Of a stretch of DNA of 64,000 bases, positions 54,166 to 63,299 are shown piece by piece. The stretch comes from Janthinobacterium rivuli (GTDB taxonomy: Bacteria > Pseudomonadota > Gammaproteobacteria > Burkholderiales > Burkholderiaceae_D). The notes beneath the pieces were generated by a model. That model had not been told where the DNA came from and made no database searches. It was given only the letters and a program-made list of their open reading frames with translations. The stretch covers positions 806,001 through 870,000 of the forward strand of contig NZ_CP121464.1 of NCBI RefSeq assembly GCF_029690045.1, given 5' to 3'. The number at the start of each line of letters is the position of its first letter. Positions within the stretch are counted from its first letter, which is position 1. A program made the translations under genes and the position numbers.

Positions 54166-54965
54166 CGTGGGCCTAGTTCGACGATGAAATTCGGATCGAA
54201 CGCGGGATTTTGCGGCGCGCCGCTGCGCGTCTTGTAGCCGCACGGGTTGCTGACCACGCGGCACTGGCCGATCCAATAGTCGCGCGAGGCGTGGAGGTGG
54301 CCATGCACCCACAGGTCCGCCTGCGCCGCCAGGTCGTCCAGGCGCGAGGCGTAGGCGGGCGAACATCCCTCGCTGCCGTAGGCATCGTCGACCGACAACA
54401 GCGACGGCGCCATGTGGCTGATGACGACGGTGCTGCCGTCGAAGGGCTGCGCCAGTTCGCGCGCCAGCCAGGCTTTTTGCTGCGCGTGGAACATGGCCGT
54501 ATCGGCCGCGCGCAGCTTGCGAAAACCCATGTTGGCCAGGCGGATGCGCTTGTAGTCGTTCATGACGGCTTCCGCATCGCGCATGGCCGCCTGGCGCGTG
54601 TCGTCGCCCAGCAGGCGGAAATCCGTCCACAGGGTGGCGCCCAGGAAGCGTACGGTGTGGCCTGCCTGGTCGGTGATGAGGTGAGACCCGGCGTCGAGAA
54701 AATGCACGTTGTCCGTGGCGGCGCAGGCTGCGCGCAGCTCCTGGCGCACCTTGTCGAGGTGGTGGCCATAGCCTTCGTGGTTGCCGTGCACGTACATCAC
54801 GGGCAGGCCCGCGAATGCGGTGGCCGCCCAGGCGACGGCGCGCGCGCCCGTGTCGATGTCGCCGGCCAGGATGACGGCGTCGGGGCAGCTGAGCGCGAGG
54901 TCGCCCTGCGGCGCTTCGTCGCGCCACAGCTCATGGTGCAGGTCCGACAGTATCAATAAACGCAT
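54162..54965 (-). CDS. Metallophosphoesterase, paralog 2
   Basis: 267-aa calcineurin-like phosphoesterase with the same motif series as paralog 1: ILSDLHHELW, VILAGDID, YVHGNHEGYGHH, ISHMAPS, VHGHLHASRDY and the shared C-terminal NPCGYK. It has no signal peptide. The two genes are equally long and similarly oriented, so they arose by duplication, with the metallo-beta-lactamase and leader genes now between them. The substrate is unknown. Confidence 0.88.
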   Translation of the reverse strand: MRLLILSDLHHELWRDEAPQGDLALSCPDAVILAGDIDTGARAVAWAATAFAGLPVMYVHGNHEGYGHHLDKVRQELRAACAATDNVHFLDAGSHLITDQAGHTVRFLGATLWTDFRLLGDDTRQAAMRDAEAVMNDYKRIRLANMGFRKLRAADTAMFHAQQKAWLARELAQPFDGSTVVISHMAPSLLSVDDAYGSEGCSPAYASRLDDLAAQADLWVHGHLHASRDYWIGQCRVVSNPCGYKTRSGAPQNPAFDPNFIVELGPR

Positions 54966-55011
54966 GCTGTTTTCACGCCGCTTGAAAGAACACCATCGTA
55001 CCTGAAAACCT

Positions 55012-55917
55012 TCATTCGTCCGGCAGCGCGGCGAAGCTGTGCGCCAGGTAGTCGAGCAGCGCGCGCACGGCCGGCAGCAGGCCGCGCCGTGAGGGAAATA
55101 CCGCGTGGATGATTTCGCGCTGCGGCCGCCACTGCTCCATCAGCGGCAGCAGGCTGCCATTGGCCACCTGCTCCGTGATCATCATGGTCGGCAGCTGCAC
55201 CACGCCCACGCCGGCCACGGCCGCGTCGCGCAGGGTCAGCATGTCGCCCGTGACGAAGCGTGGCACGTGGCGCAGCTGGGCGCGCGCGCCATCGGGGCCG
55301 TATAAATCCCACTGGTAGTGCTGTTGCGGCGTGCCCAGGGCCAGGCTGGGCCAGTCGGCCAGGTCGGCCGGCGCCTTCGGCATGGGGGCGCCGGCGAACA
55401 GCAGCGGGCTACCCACCATGCACTGGCCCCGTTCGGCCAGCACGCGCAGCACCAGGTCGCTGTCGGGCAGCGGCGGCGGGCGCACGCGGATGGCCACTTC
55501 GATGCCTTCGGCCACCAGGTCGACGCGGCGGTTGCTCGCTTCCAATAGCAGGGTCACTTGCGGATGCGCGCGCATGAAACCGGCCAGCATGGGCGCGACC
55601 AGCGAGTGCAGCAGGGCGATGGGGCAGGACAGGCGCACCGTGCCGCGCGGCGCGGCCCGCGTCAGTTCGATCGCTTCCTGCGCCGCCTCCGCTTCCACCA
55701 TCATCGCCTTGCAATGCTCGTAAAACGTCTGCCCCACGTCGGTGACGGAAAAATGCCGCGTCGTGCGCTGCAGCAGGCGCGCGCCCAGACGCTCTTCGAG
55801 CAGGGCGATGCGCCGGCTCAGTTTGGATTTCGGCATGCCCAGCGCGCGCCCGGCCGGCGCGAAGCCGCCATGGTCGACCACCTGCACAAAGTAATACAAG
55901 TCATTCAGGTCCTGCAT
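55012..55917 (-). CDS. LysR family transcriptional regulator
   Basis: 301-aa LysR regulator. The N-terminal winged HTH is in LNDLYYFVQVVDHGGFAPAGRALGMPKSKLSRRIALLEERLG, and the C-terminal type 2 periplasmic-binding-like effector domain spans about residues 90-295. It is divergent from a pirin gene and an isochorismatase-family gene, which it probably activates. A LysR-type operator lies in the shared intergenic region. Confidence 0.9.
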   Translation of the reverse strand: MQDLNDLYYFVQVVDHGGFAPAGRALGMPKSKLSRRIALLEERLGARLLQRTTRHFSVTDVGQTFYEHCKAMMVEAEAAQEAIELTRAAPRGTVRLSCPIALLHSLVAPMLAGFMRAHPQVTLLLEASNRRVDLVAEGIEVAIRVRPPPLPDSDLVLRVLAERGQCMVGSPLLFAGAPMPKAPADLADWPSLALGTPQQHYQWDLYGPDGARAQLRHVPRFVTGDMLTLRDAAVAGVGVVQLPTMMITEQVANGSLLPLMEQWRPQREIIHAVFPSRRGLLPAVRALLDYLAHSFAALPDE

Positions 55918-55931
55918 GCCGCCTCCTTGAT

Positions 55932-55949
55932 CGTTCTATTTTTGGAACG
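55932..55949. promoter_or_regulatory. Candidate LysR operator
   Basis: CGTTC-N8-GAACG, an interrupted palindrome fitting the T-N11-A pattern, in the lysR-pirin gap. Confidence 0.5.
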
Positions 55950-55984
55950 CTGATGGCTGATTTTACCGTCTACCGCCTTCATCG

Positions 55985-56013
55985 TTGCAGGTCTATTCTG
56001 TCTTCATCGTAAT
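55985..56013 (+). promoter_or_regulatory. Candidate promoter of the pirin gene
   Basis: TTGCAG (55985-55990), a 17-bp spacer and CGTAAT (56008-56013). The LysR site would be about 70 bp upstream of the transcription start, the usual distance for activation. Confidence 0.45.
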
Positions 56014-56036
56014 GCAAACCCCAACAGGAGATCGAG

Positions 56037-56903
56037 ATGAACAAAGTCACAGGTATCTACAGCGCACCTCGCCAGCACTGGGTCGGCGACGGTTTCCCCG
56101 TGCGCTCGATGTTTTCGTATAACGGCCACGGCAAGCAGTTGAGCCCCTTCCTGCTGCTCGACTATGCCGGTCCCGCCGAATTTGCGCCCGGCACCCGTCC
56201 ACCCGGCGTCGGTTCGCACCCGCACCGCGGCTTTGAAACGGTGACCATCGTCTACAAGGGCGAAGTGGCGCACCGCGATTCGACGGGCCAGGGCGGCGTG
56301 ATCGGCCCCGGCGACGTGCAGTGGATGACGGCCGGCGCCGGCATCCTGCATGAAGAGTTTCACTCGCCTGCCTTCACGCAGTCGGGCGGCACCCTGGAAA
56401 TGGTGCAGCTGTGGGTGAACCTGCCGGCGAAAAACAAGATGACGGCGCCCGGCTACCAGGCCATCACCAGCGACACGATACCCACGCTGGCGCTGCCGGA
56501 CGATGCAGGTTCCGTGCGCGTGATCGCCGGCGATTTCGCTGGCCAGCATGGCCCGGCCCGCACGTTCTCGCCGATGCAGGTGTGGGACGTGCGCCTGGCC
56601 CAGGGCAAGCTGACGGAGTTGCCTGTGACCCGCGGCTGGAGCACGGCGCTGATCGTCCTGCACGGCACGGTGCTGGTCAACGGCGAGAGCGTGGTGCGCG
56701 AAGCGCAGATGGCGCTGTTCGAGCGCGACGGCGATAGCATCACCATCGAGGCAAACAACGACGCCGTGGTGCTGCTGCTGAGCGGCGAGCCGATCGAGGA
56801 ACCCATCGTCGGCCACGGCCCCTTCGTCATGAACACCGAAGCGGAAATCGCGCAGGCGTTCGAGGATTTCAACAGCGGCCGCTTCGCCCGTATCGCGACG
56901 TAA
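56037..56903 (+). CDS. Pirin family protein (YhhW-like bicupin)
   Basis: 288-aa pirin, a bicupin. The metal-binding N-terminal cupin shows [23 protein letters not shown] (His-x-His) and [15 protein letters not shown] (His...Glu). Some members have quercetin 2,3-dioxygenase activity. It is co-directed with the isochorismatase-like gene 65 bp downstream and divergent from lysR, a common trio. AGGAG lies 8 bp before the ATG. Confidence 0.9.
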   Translation: MNKVTGIYSAPRQHWVGDGFPVRSMFSYNGHGKQLSPFLLLDYAGPAEFAPGTRPPGVGSHPHRGFETVTIVYKGEVAHRDSTGQGGVIGPGDVQWMTAGAGILHEEFHSPAFTQSGGTLEMVQLWVNLPAKNKMTAPGYQAITSDTIPTLALPDDAGSVRVIAGDFAGQHGPARTFSPMQVWDVRLAQGKLTELPVTRGWSTALIVLHGTVLVNGESVVREAQMALFERDGDSITIEANNDAVVLLLSGEPIEEPIVGHGPFVMNTEAEIAQAFEDFNSGRFARIAT

Positions 56904-56968
56904 TTTGTGCAGTGAATTTGTGTAGTACCCATGCCGCATCCCGCGGCACGGTTTTTCAGGAGACCACC

Positions 56969-57670
56969 ATGAGCACCCCCGCCAACTTCCAAGGTTTGCC
57001 ACCGATGATCGATCCCGACGATGCCGTCATGCTGCTGATTGACCACCAGAGCGGTTTGTTCCAGCTGGTGCGCGACATCGAGCAGCACGTGCTGCGCGGC
57101 CACGTCACGGCGCTGGCCAAGCTGTCGCGCCTGGCCAACATGCCGACGTTTACCACCGCTTCCGTGCCCGACGGTCCGAACGGCCCCTTGATCCCGGAAA
57201 TCCACCATTTCAACCCGGAAGCCGTCTACATCCCGCGCACGGGCCAGATCAATGCCTGGGACAACCCGGCCTGGGTCGAAGCCATCGAAAAGACGGGCCG
57301 CAAGACCCTGCTGATCGCCGGTACGCTCACCAGCGTGTGCATGGCCTTCCCCACCATCAGCGCGCTGGCGGCCGGCTACAAGGTGTTTGCCATCATCGAC
57401 GCCTCGGGCAACTGGTCGAAGATGGCCACCGACATCACCATGGCGCGCGTGACGCAGGCGGGCGCCGTTCCGATCGACACGTACGCCGTGCTGGCTGAAG
57501 TGATGAGCACCTGGAACCGCGCCGACGCGATGGAATTCGCCGCCATCATGACCGACCACATCGTGCCGCCATACCGCGCCCTGATCGAAAGCTACGACAA
57601 GGCGCAGGGTGTGCAAAAGAATGGCCGCGAAACCAAGCTGGAAATCCTCGAAGCGGCCAGCAAGGGCTGA
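56969..57670 (+). CDS. Isochorismatase-family cysteine hydrolase (YcaC-like)
   Basis: 233-aa alpha/beta hydrolase of the isochorismatase-like family. The catalytic triad elements are visible: the Asp in [12 protein letters not shown] and the Cys in [11 protein letters not shown] with the preceding cis-peptide motif. The Lys should lie between. YcaC-type enzymes hydrolyse unidentified amide or ester substrates. The start ATG 56969 has TCAGGAGA before it and excludes a Cys-containing extension. Confidence 0.88.
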   Translation: MSTPANFQGLPPMIDPDDAVMLLIDHQSGLFQLVRDIEQHVLRGHVTALAKLSRLANMPTFTTASVPDGPNGPLIPEIHHFNPEAVYIPRTGQINAWDNPAWVEAIEKTGRKTLLIAGTLTSVCMAFPTISALAAGYKVFAIIDASGNWSKMATDITMARVTQAGAVPIDTYAVLAEVMSTWNRADAMEFAAIMTDHIVPPYRALIESYDKAQGVQKNGRETKLEILEAASKG

Positions 57671-57676
57671 CCGCCG

Positions 57677-58438
57677 CTACGGCGCTTCGTAGCGGCTGCG
57701 TATCGCCGCCAGCACGCCGCGCTGTTCCAGGTGCGTGATGGCGGCGTTCAGGCGCGCCAGGTCGGCGGCGCTGGTCGTGCGCGCATTGAGCATCAGGTGC
57801 ACGGGCGCGCGCAGGACCAGGAAGGGCAGGGCGTTCAAGGCGACGCCCTGCAGGCGCGCTTCGTGGCGCACGGCCAGCACGTCGCCCAGCAGCAGGTCGG
57901 CGCGGCCCGCGTCGAGCATGCGCACGCCTTGCTGGAAGCTGCCGAACGCATTCAGGCGGCCGGCCTTTTCCAGCGCTGGCCGGGCCGCCGCGTACTGCGC
58001 GCCATACCAGCCCACCTTGGGCGCCAGCAAGGTCGACTTGCCGCGCGCGAGCTGCGCGAAGCTGGCGATCTGCTGGTGGCCGCCGGGCGCGCCGGATTTG
58101 CTGAAGACGCCCACGGCTTCATCGCGGTACGAAAGGGAAAAGCGCGCATAGGACAGGCGTTCCGGCGTCTCGGACGCGGCGGGCATCAGGTCCAGTCCCC
58201 CTTTCTGGAACAGCAGCTGGCGCCGCGCCGTGGGCAGCTCCGGCAAGGTGACCAGGGTGCAGCGGGCTTCCTTGAAAATGGCGTTCAGCAGCTCCAGGTC
58301 CAGGCCCGTATGGCGGCCCTGGGCATCGCGGTAGACATACGGCGGCCATTGTTCCAGCGCCATCGTCATGCGGCAGGCTGCGGCGGGCAGGGCAGATACG
58401 CCGAGCACTGCCGCAAACAGGAGATGGCGCACACGCAT
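57677..58438 (-). CDS. Periplasmic solute-binding protein, family 3 type
   Basis: 253-aa transporter substrate-binding-domain protein. A signal peptide ends in LPAAA at about residue 21. The mature start reads ALEQWPPYVYRDAQGRHTGLDLELLNAIF, the classic SBP_bac_3 opening. DLMPAASETPERLSYARFS and the final LEQRGVLAAIRSRY also fit. No permease or ATPase gene is adjacent, so it may act alone as a sensor-type binding protein. The ligand is unknown. Confidence 0.85.
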   Translation of the reverse strand: MRVRHLLFAAVLGVSALPAAACRMTMALEQWPPYVYRDAQGRHTGLDLELLNAIFKEARCTLVTLPELPTARRQLLFQKGGLDLMPAASETPERLSYARFSLSYRDEAVGVFSKSGAPGGHQQIASFAQLARGKSTLLAPKVGWYGAQYAAARPALEKAGRLNAFGSFQQGVRMLDAGRADLLLGDVLAVRHEARLQGVALNALPFLVLRAPVHLMLNARTTSAADLARLNAAITHLEQRGVLAAIRSRYEAP

Positions 58439-58660
58439 ATGGGAGCTTCCCTGGAGTTTCAACTTGATATTCAATTTGCCAGATTGGCCACGGAAGTCAA
58501 GGGCTGTGGCCGCTGAAAGCCTGCCTGATTCGCCTTTCCTCGATGTTTGCGCGGTTTTTGCCGCTTTCTCCCCTCGTGTCGCCTCCGGCGTGGTGAACAC
58601 CGTGCAGTGTAATCGGCTATAGTGGCGCGGTGCCACCACTGCCCCGCAAAGGAAGACCGC

Positions 58661-59251
58661 TTGACTGCCCCGCTCGAGATCGCCGCCAATGTGCTGATGA
58701 CTGCCTCCATCATTTTGGCTGGACGCAATAATATTCATTCCTGGTGGATCGGCATGGTCGGCTGCGTGCTGTTTGCCGTGCTGTTTTTCCAGGTCAACCT
58801 GTATGCCGACGTGATGCTGCAGCTGTTTTTCATCGTCACCTGTGTCATTGGCTGGCTGCAATGGCGGCGCGGCGCCGGCGGCAAGCCCTTGCCGATCACG
58901 CGCACGGGCTGGCGCAGCCTGGCCTGGGTGGTGCCGGCCGGCATCGCCTCCGTGGCGATCTACGGCCTGCTGCTGCACCGCTTCACGAATGCCTACGCGC
59001 CCTTCATCGATTCGGCGGTGTTGGTATTTAGCATCATCGCGCAATTCCTGCTGATGAACCGGCGCATCGAAACCTGGGCCTTCTGGCTGCTGGTCAATAC
59101 CGTCGCCGTGCCGCTGTACTACAGCCGCGGCCTGCACCTGACGGCCGTGCTATATGCGGCCTACTGGGTCAATGCGCTGATTTCCTGGTACTGGTGGGGC
59201 GTGCAGGCGCGCCGCGCGGCGCAAGCGCCTGCGGCGACGGCCGACGCCTGA
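58661..59251 (+). CDS. pnuC: PnuC-family transporter
   Basis: 196-aa membrane protein of the PnuC family, facilitators for vitamin-like ribosides such as nicotinamide riboside, thiamine or riboflavin. Six or seven hydrophobic segments end in the family signature YAAYWVNALISWYWWG. The TTG start at 58661 is chosen because GGAAG lies 6 bp upstream and it gives the usual N-terminus (TAPLEIAANVLMTASI). The more distal GTG 58622 has no ribosome site. It is followed 331 bp later by a TonB receptor. The substrate is unassigned because no thiamine riboswitch is visible. Confidence 0.8.
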   Translation: MTAPLEIAANVLMTASIILAGRNNIHSWWIGMVGCVLFAVLFFQVNLYADVMLQLFFIVTCVIGWLQWRRGAGGKPLPITRTGWRSLAWVVPAGIASVAIYGLLLHRFTNAYAPFIDSAVLVFSIIAQFLLMNRRIETWAFWLLVNTVAVPLYYSRGLHLTAVLYAAYWVNALISWYWWGVQARRAAQAPAATADA

Positions 59252-59582
59252 TCTTGCCAAGCACCAAGTCCTTAGATTCAAATCGTATATACAATCAATT
59301 TTTAATTCGTTCACGCGATAAAGACACCGGGATATAGTGGCCTTTCCCCGCTTACCGGTGTCTTTTATGTTGCGTTTTACCCTTTCCGCCTGTTTTTACG
59401 CCGCCGCGCACCAGCTGACCATGCAATGCATGGCGCAGTGGATGCCGGTGCGTGCCCGTCCACGCATCCCTTAAGTCACCCCATCCGTTTCGTTGTCGTT
59501 TGCCCGCTGGCCCACCCGGTCCGCGTGCCCCTGCTCGGCCTTTTTTATCGGAAAAAGGCTGCAATCCCAATAAGAGGAAACC
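59252..59582. other. Intergenic region between pnuC and the TonB receptor
   Basis: This 331-bp gap contains a TACAAT -10-like hexamer at 59290-59295 and a long inverted repeat (see separate entry). It also contains a 35-codon ORF at 59367-59474 (MLRFTLSACFYAAAHQL...) without a Shine-Dalgarno sequence, which is probably not translated on its own. Nothing else is recognisable. Confidence 0.6.
59320..59366 (+). terminator. Long-stem hairpin downstream of pnuC
   Basis: Perfect 11-bp arms AAAGACACCGG (59320-59330) and CCGGTGTCTTT (59355-59365) with a 24-base loop and a short T-run. It may terminate pnuC or regulate the receptor leader. Confidence 0.5.
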
Positions 59583-62150
59583 ATGTTCAAACCACTCGCC
59601 ATCAGTCTTGCCATCGCCGCCGCCTTTCCCGCCGTTTCCACCATCGCCCATGCGGAGGACGACATGCTGCGCGTGAATGTCACCGGATCGAATATCCGCG
59701 TCAGCGAAAAGGAGGGCGCCAGCGCCGTGCAGGTCATCACGGCCAAGGAATTGAAAGCCAGCGGCAAGACCAGCGTGTCGGACGTGCTGCGCGCCATCTC
59801 CGCCAACAGCGGCAACAGCTACAACGAACAATATACGGGCAGTTTCTCGGCCGGCACCTCGGGCCTGTCGCTGCGCGGCATCGGCCAGCAAAACACCCTG
59901 ATCCTCGTGAATGGGCGCCGCGTGGCCAGCTACGCCACGGCGCAGGATTTGCAGCAGACCTTCGTTGACCTGAACAGCCTGCCGATGGCGGCCGTGCAGC
60001 GCATCGAGGTGCTCAAGGATGGCGCCTCGTCCGTGTATGGCTCCGACGCCGTCGCCGGCGTGGTCAACATCATCCTGTACAAGGAATTCACGGGCACGGA
60101 CATCACGGCGCAATGGGGCGGCTCGACGCAAGGCACGGGCCAGCACGAAAAGAGCGCGGCGCTGCAAACGGGTTTCGGCAAGCTCGAGGAAGATGGCTAC
60201 AGCGTGGTCTTCTCGGTCGACGCGCAGCAGCGCGACAAGCTGCAGCAAAGCGACGTGGCATGGCTGCGCGACGCCGATTACCGCCAGCAGCAGCGCGGCA
60301 GCCTGGGCTGGAACGTGACGAATTACGCCGGCAACGATCCCACGCAAACCTTGGGCGGCGTGCGCGGCCCGCTGCAGCTGGTGCCATACAACGACATCAA
60401 TCCCGATCGCAGCGGCCAGGTGCTGGCCTACAATCCGGCGCCGTATAAGACGCTGATCCCGGGCATCCAGCGCATCCACTCGTCGCTGCGCGGCACCGTG
60501 AAACTGAACGCGGACACGGAAGCCTATGTCGACCTGCTGCACAGTTATTCGCGCGCCGACCAGACCTTCAGCGCGCCTTTGAGCGTGAACAACGCCACGC
60601 GCGTGTGGAACAACAGCACCAAGCTGCTCGATACCATCCCCGTGGTGCTGCCCGTGGGCCATCCGAACAATCCGGGTACGACGCCCTTGCCGTTCACGGC
60701 CACCCTGTTCGACCTGGGACCGCGCCTGAAGCAGGACCGCGTCACCTTCTACCGCGCGCTGGCCGGCGCCAAGGGCACTTGGGCGGGCTGGGACTGGGAT
60801 ACTGCCGTGGCCCATTCCAGCAGCAAGCTGGAGGAAACGGTGCAGAACTTCGTCAACCGCTACGAATTCCAGAAAGTGCTGGCCGAGGGCAGCTACAATT
60901 TCTTTGACCAGTCGCAAAACAGCGAAGCGGTGCGCAACCGCCTGCGCCTGTCGACCCTGCGCCCGGCCGAATCGACGCTCGACACGCTCGACTTCTCGGC
61001 GGCCAAGGATATCTGGGACTTGCCGGCCGGCCCGCTGGGCTTTGCCGCCGGTGCCCAGTGGCGCCGCGAAAAAATGGATTCGCAAACCTCGACGGCCGTG
61101 CTGTCGGGCACGGAACTGCGCCCCGCACTCAATATCATCAACGGCTCGCGCAATGTGTCGGCCCTGTTTGCCGAATTCAATGTGCCCGTCGTGAAAGACC
61201 TGTCCGTCAACGTGGCGGGCCGCGCCGACCATTACAGCGACTTTGGCAATGCGTTTTCGCCCAAGGCCAGCGCGCGCTACCAGGCGGCGCCATGGCTGCT
61301 GCTGCGCGGCACCGTGTCACGCGCCTTCCGCGCGCCGTCGCTGCCGGAAATCACCGACAGCACGGCCGTCAGCTATACGGGCGTGATCGATGCCCGCGAT
61401 CCGCTGACGCCGACGCAGTCGCGCGGCGTGACGGTGATGACGATCGCCAATTCGGCCCTGCGCCCCGAGCGTTCGAAAAACCTGAACCTGGGCGTGGTGG
61501 TCTCGCCCACCAGCAGTTCGAGCATCGGCCTTGATTACTACCGCATCAAGCAGGATGGCGTGATCGGCACGGCCAGCGCCACCACCATTCTCGAAAATGA
61601 AAGCACGGCGCCGCAACAGATCACGCGCGGTGCCGATGGACGCATCACGACCCTGTACCGCCAGTTCCGCAACCAGGGTCAGCGCGAAGTGTCGGGCATC
61701 GATATCGACCTGCGCCAGCGCTTCGTCGACAAGGACTGGGGCAAGCTGACCCTGGCCGGCCAGCTGAGCCGCGTGCTGCGCTTTGCCGAACCGCTGTCCG
61801 ATGGCGCGCCGCTCACCGATGGCGCGGGCACCAATTATTTCGGCTCCATCCCGAAATGGCGCGGCGTCAGCTCGGCCACCTGGGAACAGGGAAAATGGTC
61901 GTCCACGCTCACATGGAACTATGTGGGCAGCTATGCGCAGCAGCAGCACCTCGATGAATCGGTGGCCGCCTTCAGTACCTTCGACGTGACCAGCAGCTGG
62001 CAGCTGACGCCACAGGCGAACGTCACCTTCATCGTGCAAAACCTGGCCAACAAGCGCGCGCCCTGGGACTATGCCTCCACCGGCTTTGACTTTACCCAGG
62101 CCGATCCGCGCGGACGCGTCGCGGCGCTCAAGCTGAACTACAAGTTCTAG
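59583..62150 (+). CDS. TonB-dependent receptor
   Basis: 855-aa outer-membrane receptor. Signal peptide MFKPLAISLAIAAAFPAVSTIAHA (1-24), then a TonB-box-like DDMLRVNVTGSNIRV, a plug domain (about 40-160: VQVITAKELKASGKTSVSDVL, SLRGIGQQNTLILVNGRRVA, IEVLKDGASSVYGSDAVAGV) and a barrel closing with LKLNYKF. The GS-N-I and ASSVYGSDA motifs place it with the large polymer/vitamin-type receptors rather than siderophore receptors. It lies between pnuC and a response regulator, so vitamin-related uptake is possible but unproven. Its stop overlaps the convergent regulator gene by 4 bp (CTAG). Confidence 0.93.
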   Translation: MFKPLAISLAIAAAFPAVSTIAHAEDDMLRVNVTGSNIRVSEKEGASAVQVITAKELKASGKTSVSDVLRAISANSGNSYNEQYTGSFSAGTSGLSLRGIGQQNTLILVNGRRVASYATAQDLQQTFVDLNSLPMAAVQRIEVLKDGASSVYGSDAVAGVVNIILYKEFTGTDITAQWGGSTQGTGQHEKSAALQTGFGKLEEDGYSVVFSVDAQQRDKLQQSDVAWLRDADYRQQQRGSLGWNVTNYAGNDPTQTLGGVRGPLQLVPYNDINPDRSGQVLAYNPAPYKTLIPGIQRIHSSLRGTVKLNADTEAYVDLLHSYSRADQTFSAPLSVNNATRVWNNSTKLLDTIPVVLPVGHPNNPGTTPLPFTATLFDLGPRLKQDRVTFYRALAGAKGTWAGWDWDTAVAHSSSKLEETVQNFVNRYEFQKVLAEGSYNFFDQSQNSEAVRNRLRLSTLRPAESTLDTLDFSAAKDIWDLPAGPLGFAAGAQWRREKMDSQTSTAVLSGTELRPALNIINGSRNVSALFAEFNVPVVKDLSVNVAGRADHYSDFGNAFSPKASARYQAAPWLLLRGTVSRAFRAPSLPEITDSTAVSYTGVIDARDPLTPTQSRGVTVMTIANSALRPERSKNLNLGVVVSPTSSSSIGLDYYRIKQDGVIGTASATTILENESTAPQQITRGADGRITTLYRQFRNQGQREVSGIDIDLRQRFVDKDWGKLTLAGQLSRVLRFAEPLSDGAPLTDGAGTNYFGSIPKWRGVSSATWEQGKWSSTLTWNYVGSYAQQQHLDESVAAFSTFDVTSSWQLTPQANVTFIVQNLANKRAPWDYASTGFDFTQADPRGRVAALKLNYKF

Positions 62151-62950
62151 CCGCCCGTCGCCTGCCGCTGGCCCGTCTGCTCCTGCAGGCGCTGGCGGTA
62201 GGCGCTGGGAGGCACGCCCATGCGTTCGCGAAAGGCGGTGGCGAAGTTGCCCGCGTTGTGAAAGCCGATCAGCAGGGCGATATCCTGCACATCGATATCC
62301 GTCTGCTGCAGCAATTCCACGCCGCGGGCAATGCGCGCTTCGCGGATGAAGGCAAACACCGTCATGCCCGTCTGCTCGCGGAACATCAGGGTCAGCTTTT
62401 CGCGGTAGGTACCCACGCTGCGGGCGATTTCGGACAGGTTCGGCAGGCTGCCAAGGTTGTCGAGAATCAACTGTTTGACCGCATTGACGAACACCTGGTC
62501 GGGATGCTGCAGCTTGTCGCTGACCGGCGTCGTTGCCGGCAAGGTACTGTTGCTTTTACGCATCAAACCCAGGTGGATATGGATGCGCGCGGCCAGTTCT
62601 TCCGGCAGGAAGGGTTTGGAAATGTAATCGACGCCGCCTACCTGCAAGCCCATGATGCGCTCCTTGGCGGCATCGGCGCCGCTGAGAAAGATCACGGGAA
62701 TCTCTTCCGTTTCGGGATTGGCCTTGAGCAAACGGCAGGCCGTGTAGCCATCCATCTCGGGCATGCGTACGTCGAGCAGGATCAGGTCCGGATGCGTGGC
62801 CAATGCCAGCTGATAACCCTGGTAGCCATTGAAGGCAATGCTGAAACGATAGGGCTGCTCGCTGAGCAGCTCCATCAGCATGCGCTGCTCGAACGCGGAG
62901 TCGTCCACGATCAAGATGTTCTTTTTGATGGTTTCGCTGGTCAATGGCAT
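62147..62950 (-). CDS. Response regulator with AraC-type DNA-binding domain
   Basis: 267-aa REC-AraC fusion. The receiver domain (1-125) has the acidic pocket DD at 16-17, the phosphoacceptor Asp60 in ILLDVRMPEMDGY and Lys112 in YISKPF. The C-terminal AraC-like helix-turn-helix pair is at about 165-260 (NLSEIARSVGTYREKLTLMF, IALLIGFHNAGNFATAFRERMGVPPSAYR). No histidine kinase gene is adjacent, so it is an orphan in this window. It may regulate the neighbouring receptor. Confidence 0.9.
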   Translation of the reverse strand: MPLTSETIKKNILIVDDSAFEQRMLMELLSEQPYRFSIAFNGYQGYQLALATHPDLILLDVRMPEMDGYTACRLLKANPETEEIPVIFLSGADAAKERIMGLQVGGVDYISKPFLPEELAARIHIHLGLMRKSNSTLPATTPVSDKLQHPDQVFVNAVKQLILDNLGSLPNLSEIARSVGTYREKLTLMFREQTGMTVFAFIREARIARGVELLQQTDIDVQDIALLIGFHNAGNFATAFRERMGVPPSAYRQRLQEQTGQRQATGG

Positions 62951-63299
62951 GGCATGGATGACTTAACCAAATAGCAAGTTGTGGCTTATTATGCCTCGCT
63001 TTTTCTTTTTTTTCTGCTTTTCTCGTATTTCAAAAGATGTTTCTCCGCGAGAAGAAGCGCGGATTTCCCAGATCGCCAATAATTCACTCATGCATTGATT
63101 TTAAGCAATGTCGCTTGCCAAAAAATCTGTTTTGCCAATGCTGCAAAAAGTGCCGGAGTCCCCGGGTTCCTGACTCTCGGCACACGTAATTTGTCGTCCT
63201 GGTTTGCGTGCCCAAGAAAACGCCGGCAATACCGTGACTATCCTCGATGCCCTCCATATTGGCGGGCTCATTAATGATGTTCCATCATCAGGAGGTATC
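62951..63299. other. Intergenic region between the response regulator and the pilus gene
   Basis: This 349-bp gap has no credible gene. It includes a T-rich stretch at 63001-63030. Just before the ribosome site GGAGG (63291-63295) a short inverted repeat TGATG-TTC-CATCA occurs. Promoters could not be assigned. Confidence 0.5.

Noticed and set aside
58622..58660. GTG 58622 as the pnuC start
   Set aside because: No ribosome site, and the extra residues (MARCHHCPAKEDRL) do not look like a membrane protein start. The TTG at 58661 has GGAAG in place.
59367..59474. 35-codon ORF before the TonB receptor
   Set aside because: Its start has no ribosome site and lies at the base of a stable hairpin. 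No similarity recognised.
59252..59582. Thiamine or cobalamin riboswitch before the TonB receptor
   Set aside because: I looked for thi-box and cobalamin-box conserved blocks and found none.
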